A stretch of 64,000 nucleotides of DNA from an uncultured Pseudomonadota bacterium (GTDB taxonomy: Bacteria > Pseudomonadota > Gammaproteobacteria > Steroidobacterales > Woeseiaceae): NCBI GenBank assembly GCA_913055625.1, contig CAJXJW010000003.1:248001-312000 (forward strand), read 5' to 3'. The translations under genes were made by a program, and so were the position numbers. Numbering within the stretch: position 1 is the first letter of the stretch; each line of letters opens with the position of its first letter. The notes under the pieces are model-generated. The model did not search any database. It was not told the DNA's origin and saw only the letters and a program-made list of their open reading frames with translations. Of the stretch, positions 45,789-54,444 are shown piece after piece.

Positions 45789-46502
45789 ATGATCCCCTCC
45801 CCCCACATACTGCTCGTGGACGACGATCCGGAGATCCTGGAGTTGCTCCAGGCATACCTCGACGGCCAGGGCTTCCGTACCACGCCGGCCTCCGACACGG
45901 CACAGGCCCGCGACGTACTGGCCCGGGACCCGGCCGAACTCGTCGTACTCGACCTCATGCTCCCGGGCGAAAGCGGCCTCGACTTTTGCCGCTCCCTGCG
46001 CGGCAAGGGACAGACCCCTGTCATCATGCTGACCGCGCTGGGCGACACGATCGACCGCATCGTCGGCCTCGAGGTCGGCGCCGACGACTACCTGGCGAAG
46101 CCCTTCGATCCCCGCGAGCTCGTCAGCCGCATCCGGGCCGTGTTGCGCCGGGCGCAGCCGGCGGATGCCCCGCCGCCGGAAGCCCGGGCGTGGCGCTTTG
46201 CACGCTGGCGCCTCGATCGCGTGGCACGAGCGCTCACCCGCGACGACGGCCATCGCGCCGAGCTGAGCGGCGCGGAGTTTCGCGTGCTCGACTTCCTGCT
46301 GGCAAACCCCGGCCGGGTGGTATCGCGTGATGAACTCGCGGAGGCATTGCGCGGCCGGGAACACGACCCGTTCGACCGCAGCATCGACGTGCGCATCAGC
46401 CGGCTGCGGCAGTTGCTGGGCGACGACGCGCGCGCGCCGGACATCATCAAGACGGTCTACGGCGAGGGCTACGCGCTCGGCGTGGACGTCGAGCGGGAAT
46501 AG
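45789..46502 (+). CDS. OmpR/PhoB family response regulator
   Basis: 237 residues. Receiver domain: phosphoacceptor Asp55 in LVVLDLMLPGESGLDF, with the acidic pocket DDD at 11-13, Thr in MLTALGD and Lys in YLAKPFDP. The winged-helix effector domain at about 135-232 (ELSGAEFRVLDFLLANPGRVVSRDELAEALRGREHDPFDRSIDVRISRLRQLLGDDA, IKTVYGEGYAL). It pairs with the sensor kinase that starts 1 base after its stop. Targets likely include the Spy-like gene, by a shared upstream box. Confidence 0.94.
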   Translation: MIPSPHILLVDDDPEILELLQAYLDGQGFRTTPASDTAQARDVLARDPAELVVLDLMLPGESGLDFCRSLRGKGQTPVIMLTALGDTIDRIVGLEVGADDYLAKPFDPRELVSRIRAVLRRAQPADAPPPEARAWRFARWRLDRVARALTRDDGHRAELSGAEFRVLDFLLANPGRVVSRDELAEALRGREHDPFDRSIDVRISRLRQLLGDDARAPDIIKTVYGEGYALGVDVERE

Positions 46503-46503
46503 C

Positions 46504-47907
46504 ATGCGTCTCCTGCCCTCCTCCCTGGTCGGCCGCCTGATTACCGCGATGCTCGCGGCCGTCACCCTGTCCGCCATCATCGTGGTCTGGCTCGTCCAGC
46601 GCGAACGCCGGGAGATGGTGTTCTGGGGCGGCGACAGCACCGAGCTCATCGAGTTCCTCGCGCACACCAGCGAGTCCCTGGCCGTGCTGCCTGCCGACGA
46701 ACGCGATGCGCAGGTCGCCGCCTTGAAGAACGAGCCGATTGCCCTGTCGCGCGGCACACGGCCGGTCCGGCGCCCCCCTGCTTACGATGACATCGCGGCG
46801 GCGCGCTCGTACGCGAAACGCCTGAAGCGCGAACTCGGCAGCGATTTCACCGTCGAGGTTCGGCCCGCGATGCCCTCGCAGCGCGATTTCATTCGCATAC
46901 GCAACGAAGGGCCGTGGCAGGAACCCCCGGACCGCGCACGCGGCCGCTGGGCTGATCGTTCCCCGCGATCGGGGCACGAACTGGATGTCGTTGTCACCCT
47001 GGCCGACGGCGACGCGATTCGCTACCGCGTCCCGGCGCCGCGATCCGGCCCGCCGATGCCGATGCGCATTTTCGCGGAGCTGGTCGTGCTGACGCTGTTA
47101 CTCTCGCTGATCCTGTTCTGGATGGCGCGAGGCATCACGAGACCCTTGTCGGCCCTCGCCCGCTCCGCCGAAGCGATGAGCCGCGGCGACGCGCCGGAAC
47201 CGTTGCCTGAGACGGGCGCGGCCGAAATCCGGCATGCGACGCGCGCTTTCAATGCCATGCACGACCGGCTGCAACGCTACCTGAAGAGCCGAAACCGGAT
47301 GCTGGCCGCCATGTCTCACGACCTGCGCACGCCGCTGACGCGCCTGCGCCTGCGTGCCGAACGTTTGCAGGATCCGGCGTTGCGCGACAAGTTCGTGTCC
47401 GACGTCGACCAGATGACGGCGATGCTGAAGGCGACGCTCGACCTGTTCCGCGACATGAATAATGACGAGGCCTACGAGGCCGTCGATATCATGGCGCTGC
47501 TCGCAGACTTGCAGGAGGAGTTCCGCGACATGGACGCGGACGTGTCCGTCCGTGGATCCGCGCACGGTGCTTTGGACGCGAAACCGAATGCGCTGAAGCG
47601 CTGTCTCACCAATCTCCTGACCAACGCCGTCAAGTACGGCGAGCGCGCCGTCGTGGTCGTGGAAGATGGCGACTCGCTGGTCATTCGTGTGCGCGACGAA
47701 GGTCCGGGTCTGCCGCCGGACGCACTCGAGAAAGTGTTCGAACCGTTTTTTCGCCTGGAGTCCTCGCGCAACCCGGCGACCGGCGGCACCGGCCTCGGCC
47801 TCGCGATCGCGAGGGACATCGCGCAGGCACACGGCGGCACGCTGGTGCTCTGCAACCAGGAGCCGCGCGGGCTCGAGGCGGTGCTGACACTGCCGCGCAA
47901 TAGCTGA
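46504..47907 (+). CDS. EnvZ/RstB-like sensor histidine kinase
   Basis: 467 residues. Two membrane helices (about 10-30 and 188-210) flank a 155-residue periplasmic sensor with a Pro/Arg-rich region. HAMP at about 210-262 (RGITRPLSALARSAEAMSRGD, AFNAMHDRLQRYL). Phosphoacceptor His272 in MLAAMSHDLRTPLTRLRLRAE. ATPase boxes: N (LTNLLTNAVKYGERAV), G1 (VRDEGPGLPPD), F (FEPFFRL) and G2 (GGTGLGLAIARDI). It senses an envelope signal and phosphorylates the adjacent regulator. Confidence 0.94.
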   Translation: MRLLPSSLVGRLITAMLAAVTLSAIIVVWLVQRERREMVFWGGDSTELIEFLAHTSESLAVLPADERDAQVAALKNEPIALSRGTRPVRRPPAYDDIAAARSYAKRLKRELGSDFTVEVRPAMPSQRDFIRIRNEGPWQEPPDRARGRWADRSPRSGHELDVVVTLADGDAIRYRVPAPRSGPPMPMRIFAELVVLTLLLSLILFWMARGITRPLSALARSAEAMSRGDAPEPLPETGAAEIRHATRAFNAMHDRLQRYLKSRNRMLAAMSHDLRTPLTRLRLRAERLQDPALRDKFVSDVDQMTAMLKATLDLFRDMNNDEAYEAVDIMALLADLQEEFRDMDADVSVRGSAHGALDAKPNALKRCLTNLLTNAVKYGERAVVVVEDGDSLVIRVRDEGPGLPPDALEKVFEPFFRLESSRNPATGGTGLGLAIARDIAQAHGGTLVLCNQEPRGLEAVLTLPRNS

Positions 47908-47928
47908 AACGGCCGCCGGCCCTGCGCC

Positions 47929-47953
47929 GAACATTTCCTAACAATTGCTTACG
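47929..47953 (+). promoter_or_regulatory. Triple direct-repeat box upstream of the Spy-like gene
   Basis: GAACA (47929), TAACA (47939), TTACG (47949), each 10 bases apart, with linkers TTTCC and ATTGC. The first two repeats match the box at 45698-45712 (AACA, NTTCC, T, ACAATT). This is a good candidate site for the response regulator coded at 45789. Confidence 0.5.
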
Positions 47954-48016
47954 TCTTCTGTCGGCGCATCGCCCTATCGTTCGAACCGTACCCCGAACGC
48001 CAAGGAGCACACCGAC

Positions 48017-48433
48017 ATGAACCGCACCACCAACCTCGTCCTTCGACCCCTCATCGCCCTGTTCGTCCTGCTGGCGGCCGTCAACGCAACCGCGGAGCCC
48101 GGACCGCGCCACGACGGCCCGCGCATGGACATCGACAAGCTGGCCGTACTGCTGGACCTCGACGACTACCAGAAGCAGGAAGTCGACAGCATTCTGGCTG
48201 CGAAGCGCGAGGCCGCGGAGGCGAAGCGCGAGGAGTTCAAGGCCTCCGGCACCCGCCCCGACCGTGAAACGATGCGCGCCGAGCACGAGGCCATGCGCGC
48301 GGCAACGCGGGATGAACTCGCCGCGGTGCTGACGCCGTCGCAGCTCGAGAAATTCGAACTACTGATGGAACAGCACCGTCCCCGCGGCCCCCGGCGCGAG
48401 AAGGATGCCGAGGAGGCACCGGAAGCACTCTGA
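48017..48433 (+). CDS. Spy/CpxP-like periplasmic protein
   Basis: 138 residues from ATG at 48017, behind AAGGAG. Signal peptide ends at about residue 26. The mature part is short, charged and helical. It has the LTXXQ-type pattern (MDIDKLAVLLDLDDYQKQEVDSILAAKREAAEAKREEF, AVLTPSQLEKFELLMEQHR) seen in Spy and CpxP chaperones. It probably acts as a periplasmic chaperone or as feedback inhibitor of the kinase. A Lys/Glu-rich tail follows. Confidence 0.85.
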   Translation: MNRTTNLVLRPLIALFVLLAAVNATAEPGPRHDGPRMDIDKLAVLLDLDDYQKQEVDSILAAKREAAEAKREEFKASGTRPDRETMRAEHEAMRAATRDELAAVLTPSQLEKFELLMEQHRPRGPRREKDAEEAPEAL

Positions 48434-48505
48434 GACGGGCGCGATCGACCGAACCCCCAACGCTATCAGCGCACTTCTCCCCCGCAAGCTGACAGCGATT
48501 CACTT

Positions 48506-48533
48506 CCGCCCCCGCAAGGGGGCGGCTTTTTTT
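48506..48533 (+). terminator. Rho-independent terminator
   Basis: Stem CCGCCCCC (48506-48513), GCAA loop, stem GGGGGCGG (48518-48525), then C and seven T (48527-48533). It ends the Spy-like gene's transcript and touches the stop of the convergent amine oxidase gene. Confidence 0.92.
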
Positions 48534-49777
48534 CACGCGTGCCGCAACGCCCAGTCTGCGCCGTCCTCCGCGGACAGCACGGCGCCCTCCATCCAGCCGG
48601 ACCAGTCGTCTGCGACGTCGCCACCGATCAGCCGGACCCTGCCGGACGCGCCTGCCAGCGCCGCGCGGAACGCCGGGTAGACGCCAACGCGCCCGGTCAT
48701 CCAGCTCGCGCCGGCCAACGGGTCTGCGGTCCAGTCGTGTGCGTGGGCATCGATGACCTCCATACCCGGGCAGGCTGTCGCCAGGAGTTTCGCGAGCGCG
48801 GCGGGACTGCTGTCGGCCAGGTCGTCGTGCAGCGCCTGCGCGCTGACGAGCGTGGTGTCGCCGACGCGCCTTGCATACACCAGCCGCAGCGGGTGGTCGG
48901 TTTGCAACAGCGACGGGACTACGCCGCCGCGGACGCGCGCCCAGAGCTTCGTGACGCGGCCGCAGTTCACCCGACCGGCAAGTCCGTCGGCCAGGACCGG
49001 TATCGGCGGGTCAACGGCGATCCGGGAGAGGACGGCGACCGGCACCGCGATGAGGACGCGTTGCGCCATGAATTCGCGCTCCGGGCCGCGGACACGCACG
49101 CCAGCGCCCGATTCCGTGATCGAGTCGACGGGGCACGACAACCGGATAGCATCGCCCAGTGCGTCGGCGAGCCCCGCGACGATCGCACCGGTGCCGTCGC
49201 GAAACCGGTGGGTGACCGGCGCGAGCGTCATGGCGATATCGCCGCCATGGAAACGGATCTCCTCGCGCTCGGCGGCCGTCGATATGTGCGACGGGTCGGC
49301 GCCGGTCAGCGGAAAGAAGGCGGCGTCGATGAGCGCGCGATCGGTCGCATCGGGCACGTGTTCGCGCAGCAACTCCGCGAGCGTGCGTTCGTTGCCGTCA
49401 TCGCCGGCGTCGTACCAGGCCTGTAGCGCGTCGAGTCCGGCGGCGAAACCGGGGCTCTCGCGGCGTAACGCCGCGTAGTCGACGTCGAACGTCTGTCCGG
49501 GCACCCGCCATTCGACCGCATCGCCTTCCGCCTCGGTATCCGCGCCGAACTCGTCGGCGAGCGTGCAGAGCTTCGGGTGCAGCTCGGGGATGATCCACTC
49601 GGCGCCCCAGTCGACGCCGACACGAGTGCCGGGAAACGGCGCAGTCCACGTTCGGCCGCCGGTGCGGTCACGCGCCTCGAGGACGCGCACCCGCTGTCCG
49701 GCGCGCCGGAGTGTGCGTGCCGCGTGCAGGCCGGCGAGGCCCGCGCCAACGACTATGGTGTCGAGATGCTCCGGCAT
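48533..49777 (-). CDS. Flavin-dependent monoamine oxidase-like protein
   Basis: 414 residues. FAD-binding Rossmann motif IVVGAGLAGLHAARTLRRAGQRVRVLEARDRTGGRTWT, then VDWGAEWI, a central MAO domain, and the C-terminal signature ASWMTGRVGVYPAFRAALAGASGRVRLIGGDVADDWSGWMEGAVLSAEDGA. The ending is that of amine oxidases that act on free amines, putrescine-like or aromatic. No signal peptide, so cytoplasmic. It lies 9 bases downstream of the CPBP protease gene. Confidence 0.9.
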   Translation of the reverse strand: MPEHLDTIVVGAGLAGLHAARTLRRAGQRVRVLEARDRTGGRTWTAPFPGTRVGVDWGAEWIIPELHPKLCTLADEFGADTEAEGDAVEWRVPGQTFDVDYAALRRESPGFAAGLDALQAWYDAGDDGNERTLAELLREHVPDATDRALIDAAFFPLTGADPSHISTAAEREEIRFHGGDIAMTLAPVTHRFRDGTGAIVAGLADALGDAIRLSCPVDSITESGAGVRVRGPEREFMAQRVLIAVPVAVLSRIAVDPPIPVLADGLAGRVNCGRVTKLWARVRGGVVPSLLQTDHPLRLVYARRVGDTTLVSAQALHDDLADSSPAALAKLLATACPGMEVIDAHAHDWTADPLAGASWMTGRVGVYPAFRAALAGASGRVRLIGGDVADDWSGWMEGAVLSAEDGADWALRHA

Positions 49778-49786
49778 GCCGCCACT

Positions 49787-50518
49787 CTACGAGATCGGCG
49801 AATCCGCCGCGACCGGCTTCTCGCCCGAGCGTTTCAGCATCTCGTAGATCGTCCCGCCCTGGAGGATGTCGAGAATCATGTGCGCGGCAATCGGCAGCCA
49901 GAGCGAGCCGGTCAGCCAGTAGAACACCCCGAAGGCGACGCCGATCGCGGTCACGCGCAACATGCCGCTCGTGCCCTGGTAGGAATGACCGAGCCCGAAG
50001 ATCACCGCGGAGACGATGACGATCGCCCACATCGGCAGCCAATGCGCGAGGTACCAGAAGGCGAATCCGCGATACACGGTCTCCTCGACGATGCCGGCCG
50101 TGACCGACACGCCGCAAAAGACCCGGTAAGTGCGGCGGGTGTTCGGCAGGAAGTGGACGAGGTCGCCGAGCGAGTCCGCCAGTTTGCGCCGCTCGTCGTC
50201 GTCCGCGTGCCGGGCCTGGCGCCACGCGTGGGCGAGCCAGGCCGTCGCGGCGACGAGAAGCACGAGGCCGGCCACGAAACCGGTGCCGCCGGGTGCGACG
50301 AACCCGAGGTCCGCGAACGGACGCGCGTAGAACGCCCAGACCGCGAGAAGCACGGCGAAGGCCACCCACTCCATGACCAGGACGTCGCGGTACTGGCCGA
50401 TCCGGTCGGGCGCCTCGCCGCCGTCGATGCGGGCGACGTAGCGGCGGTAGGCCCAGGCACCGTGCAGCGGCTGGACGACGAAGAGCGCGAGCATCATCAG
50501 GTGGTCGACAAGCATCAT
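49787..50518 (-). CDS. CPBP intramembrane metalloprotease family protein
   Basis: About 243 residues from ATG at 50518 (ATG at 50515 is adjacent). Multiple hydrophobic helices. The Abi/CPBP motifs are visible: GIVEETVYRGFAFWYL (EExxxR), FGLGHSYQG (first His region) and LWLPIAAHMILDILQG (second His). It likely cleaves a membrane substrate or matures a small peptide. The gene shares a promoter region with the divergent ArsR-like regulator and the four-half-site operator at 50538-50579. Confidence 0.88.
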   Translation of the reverse strand: MMLVDHLMMLALFVVQPLHGAWAYRRYVARIDGGEAPDRIGQYRDVLVMEWVAFAVLLAVWAFYARPFADLGFVAPGGTGFVAGLVLLVAATAWLAHAWRQARHADDDERRKLADSLGDLVHFLPNTRRTYRVFCGVSVTAGIVEETVYRGFAFWYLAHWLPMWAIVIVSAVIFGLGHSYQGTSGMLRVTAIGVAFGVFYWLTGSLWLPIAAHMILDILQGGTIYEMLKRSGEKPVAADSPIS

Positions 50519-50537
50519 GGCAGCCGCTAACCTCAAC

Positions 50538-50579
50538 ATTCACAAGAATGTGAATGATAATATTCACGTTTACATGAAT
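50538..50579. promoter_or_regulatory. Four half-site operator of the ArsR-like regulator
   Basis: Half-sites ATTCAC (50538), GTGAAT (50550), ATTCAC (50562) and ATGAAT (50574), exactly 12 bases apart and alternating in direction. The last includes the regulator's start codon. The core ATTCACA-AGAA-TGTGAAT is an 18-base palindrome. The layout suggests cooperative binding of two dimers, autoregulation, and control of the divergent CPBP gene. Confidence 0.75.
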
Positions 50580-51146
50580 AATCAAGCCCCGGAGGCCTCT
50601 CCAGTGCCGGACCCGCAGGAAATCTACCGTGTCAGCGACCTCGAGCAGGTGCGGCTGCTGGCCGATCCGCTGAAGCTGAAGCTCATCCAGGCGTTCGCGG
50701 AACGGCCGCGAACAGTGCGCGAGGCCGCCACCGAACTCGGCGAGAACCTGACGCGCCTGTACCGCCATGTCGACGCACTGCTCGAAGCGGGCCTGATCGA
50801 GATCACGCACGAGGAAAAGAAGCGCGGCACCGTCGAGCGCACGTTTCGCAGCATCGCGCGGCGATTCGAGGTGGACCACGCGCTGTTTGCGGACGACGGC
50901 GGCGGCAACCAGGCCGTTCGCGGACTCCTCCGCGCGGCCGAAGAGGAGTTGCTTGGCGCACTCGATACCGCCGACGAAGCGAATCCGCCGCTCGTGATGC
51001 GCTTGCGCATCAAGGGGTCACCGGCCCGCCTCGCAGAACTGCGCCGGGCACTGGACGACTGGCTGACCGACGCCCAGGACGATGACGATGACGACGACAC
51101 GTCCGCCGAGGCCGGCGCCATCATCGCCTTCTATCCATTGCGGTAA
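50574..51146 (+). CDS. ArsR-like winged-helix regulator
   Basis: 190 residues from ATG at 50574. The HTH (DLEQVRLLADPLKLKLIQAFAERPRTVREAATELGENLTRLYRHVDALLEAGLIEITHEEKKRGTVERTFRSIARRFEVD) is of the ArsR/HTH_20 kind. No Cys pair for metal binding is present. The C-terminal half is acidic, with a run of Asp just before the last 20 residues, and resembles the ligand part of bacterial transcriptional regulators that control CPBP or transporter genes. The start is preferred over 50517 because the latter would run through the operator. Confidence 0.87.
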   Translation: MNNQAPEASPVPDPQEIYRVSDLEQVRLLADPLKLKLIQAFAERPRTVREAATELGENLTRLYRHVDALLEAGLIEITHEEKKRGTVERTFRSIARRFEVDHALFADDGGGNQAVRGLLRAAEEELLGALDTADEANPPLVMRLRIKGSPARLAELRRALDDWLTDAQDDDDDDDTSAEAGAIIAFYPLR

Positions 51147-51181
51147 GCTGGCACGAACTCTTGGCGACAGGCGGTGCCGGC

Positions 51182-52423
51182 ATGAACAAGCGCGACTTCC
51201 TGAAAGCGACGGCCGCGGCGGGCGCGGCGCTGGCCGTGCCCGCGCTGCACGCCGGCACCGACGCCGGGCTCACCGACATGACGAAGGGCGTCGTTCCTAT
51301 TTCTGCCGCGGAGCGCCGGGCACGTATCGCGAAGCTGCAACGCCTCATGCACGATGCCGGCGTTTCGGCGCTCGTACTCGACGCGGGAGCGTCACTCAGC
51401 TACTTCACGGGCGTACGCTGGTGGCGCTCGGAACGTTTCACCGGCGCCGTGATCCCCGCGGACGGCGATGTCGCCGTCATCACACCGCACTTCGAGGAAC
51501 CGTCCATCCGCGAGTCGCTCGTCGTTGGCGACGACGTGCGCACCTGGAACGAGCACGAGAACCCGTTCGTGCTCGTCGCCGACGTCCTGGCGGATCGCGG
51601 CTATCGGACCGGCCGCATCGCCGTGGACGAGACGGTGCGCTTCTTTATCGTCGATGGCATCCGCGAGGCCGCCGGCCGGTTCGGCATCGTGAACGGTGCG
51701 GACCTCGTCCGGGCCTGCCGTATGCTCAAGTCGCCGGCCGAGATCGCGCTGATGCAGGCCGCGAACGACGTCACGCTGGCGGCCTTTCGCCACGTGCACG
51801 CGCACGTCGAGTCCGGCATGGACGCGCGCGACATCGCGGCGTTGATGAACGATACGATGCGTCGCCTCGGTGGCGCGCCACAGTTTGCACTGGCATTGCT
51901 GAACGACGCGAGCGCCTACCCGCACGGCAGCGACGCGCCGCAATCGGTCCGCGAGGGCGGCGTTATCCTGATGGACTGCGGCTGCGCCGTCGGCGAGTAC
52001 CAGTCCGACATCTCGCGCACCTGGGTTTTCGGCGAGCCGACGAAGAAACAGCGCGAGGTGTGGGCCACGGTCAGGCGTGGACAGGAGATCGCGCTGGAGA
52101 CGGCGCGCGTCGGTACACCGGCCGGCCGCATCGACGATGCAGTCAGGCAACACTACGAAAGTCTCGGCTACGGGCCGGGTTACGCGACGCCGGGGCTCCC
52201 CCACCGCACCGGCCACGGCATCGGCATGGAGGTGCACGAGCCGATCAACTTCGTGCACGGTGAAGGAACGCCGCTCGCGGCGGGCATGTGCCTGTCCAAC
52301 GAGCCCGGCCTCTACCTCTACGGTGAGTTCGGGGTGCGCCTCGAGGACTGCCTGGTGATGACGGACGACGGACCGTCCCTGTTCACGCCGCTGTCGCCGT
52401 CGCTGGACGAGCCGTTCGGCTGA
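51182..52423 (+). CDS. M24 family Xaa-Pro aminopeptidase-like protein with Tat-like leader
   Basis: 413 residues from ATG at 51182. The leader MNKRDFLKATAAAGAALAVPA looks like a Tat signal but has Lys-Arg, not Arg-Arg. An N-terminal creatinase-like domain (to about residue 180) precedes the pita-bread metallo domain with ligands Asp in ILMDCGC, Asp in YQSDISRTW, His in RTGHGIGMEVHE, Glu in SNEPGLYLY and Glu in VRLEDCLV. It should cleave Xaa-Pro peptides outside the cytoplasm. Convergent with the aldose dehydrogenase. Confidence 0.92.
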   Translation: MNKRDFLKATAAAGAALAVPALHAGTDAGLTDMTKGVVPISAAERRARIAKLQRLMHDAGVSALVLDAGASLSYFTGVRWWRSERFTGAVIPADGDVAVITPHFEEPSIRESLVVGDDVRTWNEHENPFVLVADVLADRGYRTGRIAVDETVRFFIVDGIREAAGRFGIVNGADLVRACRMLKSPAEIALMQAANDVTLAAFRHVHAHVESGMDARDIAALMNDTMRRLGGAPQFALALLNDASAYPHGSDAPQSVREGGVILMDCGCAVGEYQSDISRTWVFGEPTKKQREVWATVRRGQEIALETARVGTPAGRIDDAVRQHYESLGYGPGYATPGLPHRTGHGIGMEVHEPINFVHGEGTPLAAGMCLSNEPGLYLYGEFGVRLEDCLVMTDDGPSLFTPLSPSLDEPFG

Positions 52424-52430
52424 ACGTGCG

Positions 52431-53564
52431 TCAGGGCGAGATCCTCAGCAAGCGTCCCTGGCTGCCGCCGCGCTCGTCTTCCAGCACCCAGAGCAGTCCG
52501 TCCGGCCCTTCGACGACGGAGCGGATGCGCGCGCCCATCGGGTAGCGTTCGACCTCCCGCGCGGTGTCGCCGTCGAGTTCGATGCGGACGATCGCCTCGG
52601 AGGACAAGCCGGCCGCCAGCGCGTTGCCGCGCCATTCGCCGAACGCCTCGCCGCCGTACACGATGACGTTGCCGGGCGAGATGACCGGCGTCCACCAGAT
52701 CGCCGGCGCAATGAACTCGGGACGCGTGTCGTGGTCCGGGATCTCGCGGCCGTCGTAGTGGTCACCGTTGGACACGATCGGGTACCCGTAGTTGCCGCCG
52801 CGCTGAATGCGGTTCAGCTCGTCGCCACCCCTGGGACCCATCTCGATGTCCCACAGGTTGCCGTCGAGGTCGAAGGCGATGCCGAGCGGATTTCGATGCC
52901 CGAGCGACCAGATCTGGCCGTAGACGCCCTCGTCGTCCACGGACGCTTCCTCGGCGTGGTAGTCGACGAACGGATTGTCGTCCGGCACCGAGCCGTCGTC
53001 GTTGAGTCGCAGAATTTTGCCCATGTTCGACTGCATGTCCTGCGCCGGCGTGAACTTCTGGCGCTCGCCGGACGAGATCCACAGGAATCCCTTGTCGTCG
53101 AACAGGATACGATGGCCGTAGTGACCCCGGCCCACGACTTTCGGGTATTGCCGCCAGATCACCTCGAGGTCGTCGAGCCGCGCGCCGGCGTCGCTTTCCA
53201 CCAGCACCGCGCGCGCCACCGCGGCACCGCGCGTCTCGCCCTGGCCTTCCTCCGCGAAACTGAGGTACACGAGGTGGTTCGACTCGAACTCCGGGTGCAG
53301 CGCAACGTCGCCGAGCCCGCCCTGCCCGCCGTAGGCCACATCCGGGGCGCCGGCGACCGGCCGGGATTTCTCGCCTTCCCGGGTCACGATGTACAGGCGA
53401 CCCTTCTTCTCCGTCACGAGCATCCGGCCGTCGGGCAGGAACGCAAGGGCCCACGGCTCCTCGAAGTCCGCGACGACGTCGACCTCGAACGGCAATGAGG
53501 GCTGGGCGCAGGCGCTCGTCATGGCGGCGCAGGCGACGAGTACGGTGATTGGCAGGTACTTCAT
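52431..53564 (-). CDS. PQQ-dependent soluble aldose sugar dehydrogenase-like protein
   Basis: 377 residues from ATG at 53564. A lipoprotein-like signal (AAMTSAC, Cys19). The mature six-bladed propeller has the Asd/YliI blocks: LEEPWALAFLPDGRMLVTEKKGRL-type start (here FEEPWALAFLPDGRMLVTEKKGRLYIV), YGGQGGLGDVALHPEF, GHYGHRILFDDKGFLWISSGER, GQIWSLGHRNPLGIAFD, EMGPRGGDELNRIQRGGNYGYP. It oxidises aldoses in the periplasm and donates electrons to quinone or cytochrome. The last gene of a doxX-dioxygenase-asd run on the minus strand. Confidence 0.92.
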   Translation of the reverse strand: MKYLPITVLVACAAMTSACAQPSLPFEVDVVADFEEPWALAFLPDGRMLVTEKKGRLYIVTREGEKSRPVAGAPDVAYGGQGGLGDVALHPEFESNHLVYLSFAEEGQGETRGAAVARAVLVESDAGARLDDLEVIWRQYPKVVGRGHYGHRILFDDKGFLWISSGERQKFTPAQDMQSNMGKILRLNDDGSVPDDNPFVDYHAEEASVDDEGVYGQIWSLGHRNPLGIAFDLDGNLWDIEMGPRGGDELNRIQRGGNYGYPIVSNGDHYDGREIPDHDTRPEFIAPAIWWTPVISPGNVIVYGGEAFGEWRGNALAAGLSSEAIVRIELDGDTAREVERYPMGARIRSVVEGPDGLLWVLEDERGGSQGRLLRISP

Positions 53565-53607
53565 GGCGCTCCCGGAAGGTTGTTTCAGCGACAGTTTGTA
53601 CGACAAC

Positions 53608-54444
53608 TTACCCAAGCGCGGGTTCGCTGACCAGTCCGCCCCGGGCATCACCGAACCGGTACATGTCCATCGCGAGGTTGCCGTAGTCCCAGCTATGGTG
53701 CACGCGCTGGCGCTCCTCGCCGTCGTGACTCGTGCCGAGCGCGAACGGCAGCGGCAGGAAGTGCTCGTTGGTCGGGTGGCTCCGCGCGGCGTCCGGCGCG
53801 ACGGACCGGAATTGCAAGACGTCATTGTCGCGAAATTCCGTGACGACACCGTGCAGCCAGGCGTTGAATGCCGCCGCCCAGTCGGCTGGCTGGCCGACGC
53901 CGCGCCAATCCAGGTCGCGGAGGTTGTGGACCGTGCCGCCGGAGCCCACCAGCAGCACGCCCCGGTCGCGCAGCGGCCGCAGGAGTCGGCCGAGTTGCCA
54001 GTGACGCCGCGCGTCCGAGGTTGAATCGAGCGATACCTGTACCAGCGGAATGTCGGCGTCCGGGTACATGAGGAACAGGGGTATCCACGCACCGTGGTCG
54101 AACCCGCGACTTGCACCGAGTTCGACCGGCCAACCGGCGGACGCCAGCAAAGCCGAAATTTCCTGCGCCAGCGCCGGGCTGCCGGGCGCCGGATACCGGA
54201 GATCGTAGAGCTCGCGGGGAAACCCGCCGAAGTCGTGGATGGTCTCGGGCGCCGTACCCGCGGTGATCGTCGTGACCGGCCTGTCGAAGTGCGCGGACAC
54301 CACCACGATCGCCTCCGGCCGGGGCAGTCCGGCCGGAAGCGAGCGCAGGAAACGGTGCGCCTCGGTGTCCGCCAGCGCGAGCGTCGGCGCGCCGTGCGAA
54401 ACGAACAGCGACGGCATCCGCGCCGAAAGCCCGGCCGTGGTCAC
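53608..54444 (-). CDS. Class III extradiol ring-cleavage dioxygenase, DODA type
   Basis: 278 residues from GTG at 54444 (ATG at 54417 is an alternative). The metal ligands of the LigB/DODA family are visible: FVSHGAPTLAL, VVSAHFD, and FDHGAWIPLFLMYPDADIPLVQVSL, with VLLVGSGGTVHNLRDLDW and EHFLPLPFALG. GTGA overlaps the DoxX stop, so translation of the two is coupled. Members open catechol-type rings; YgiD is the E. coli relative, with zinc. Substrate unknown. Confidence 0.9.
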   Translation of the reverse strand: MTTAGLSARMPSLFVSHGAPTLALADTEAHRFLRSLPAGLPRPEAIVVVSAHFDRPVTTITAGTAPETIHDFGGFPRELYDLRYPAPGSPALAQEISALLASAGWPVELGASRGFDHGAWIPLFLMYPDADIPLVQVSLDSTSDARRHWQLGRLLRPLRDRGVLLVGSGGTVHNLRDLDWRGVGQPADWAAAFNAWLHGVVTEFRDNDVLQFRSVAPDAARSHPTNEHFLPLPFALGTSHDGEERQRVHHSWDYGNLAMDMYRFGDARGGLVSEPALG

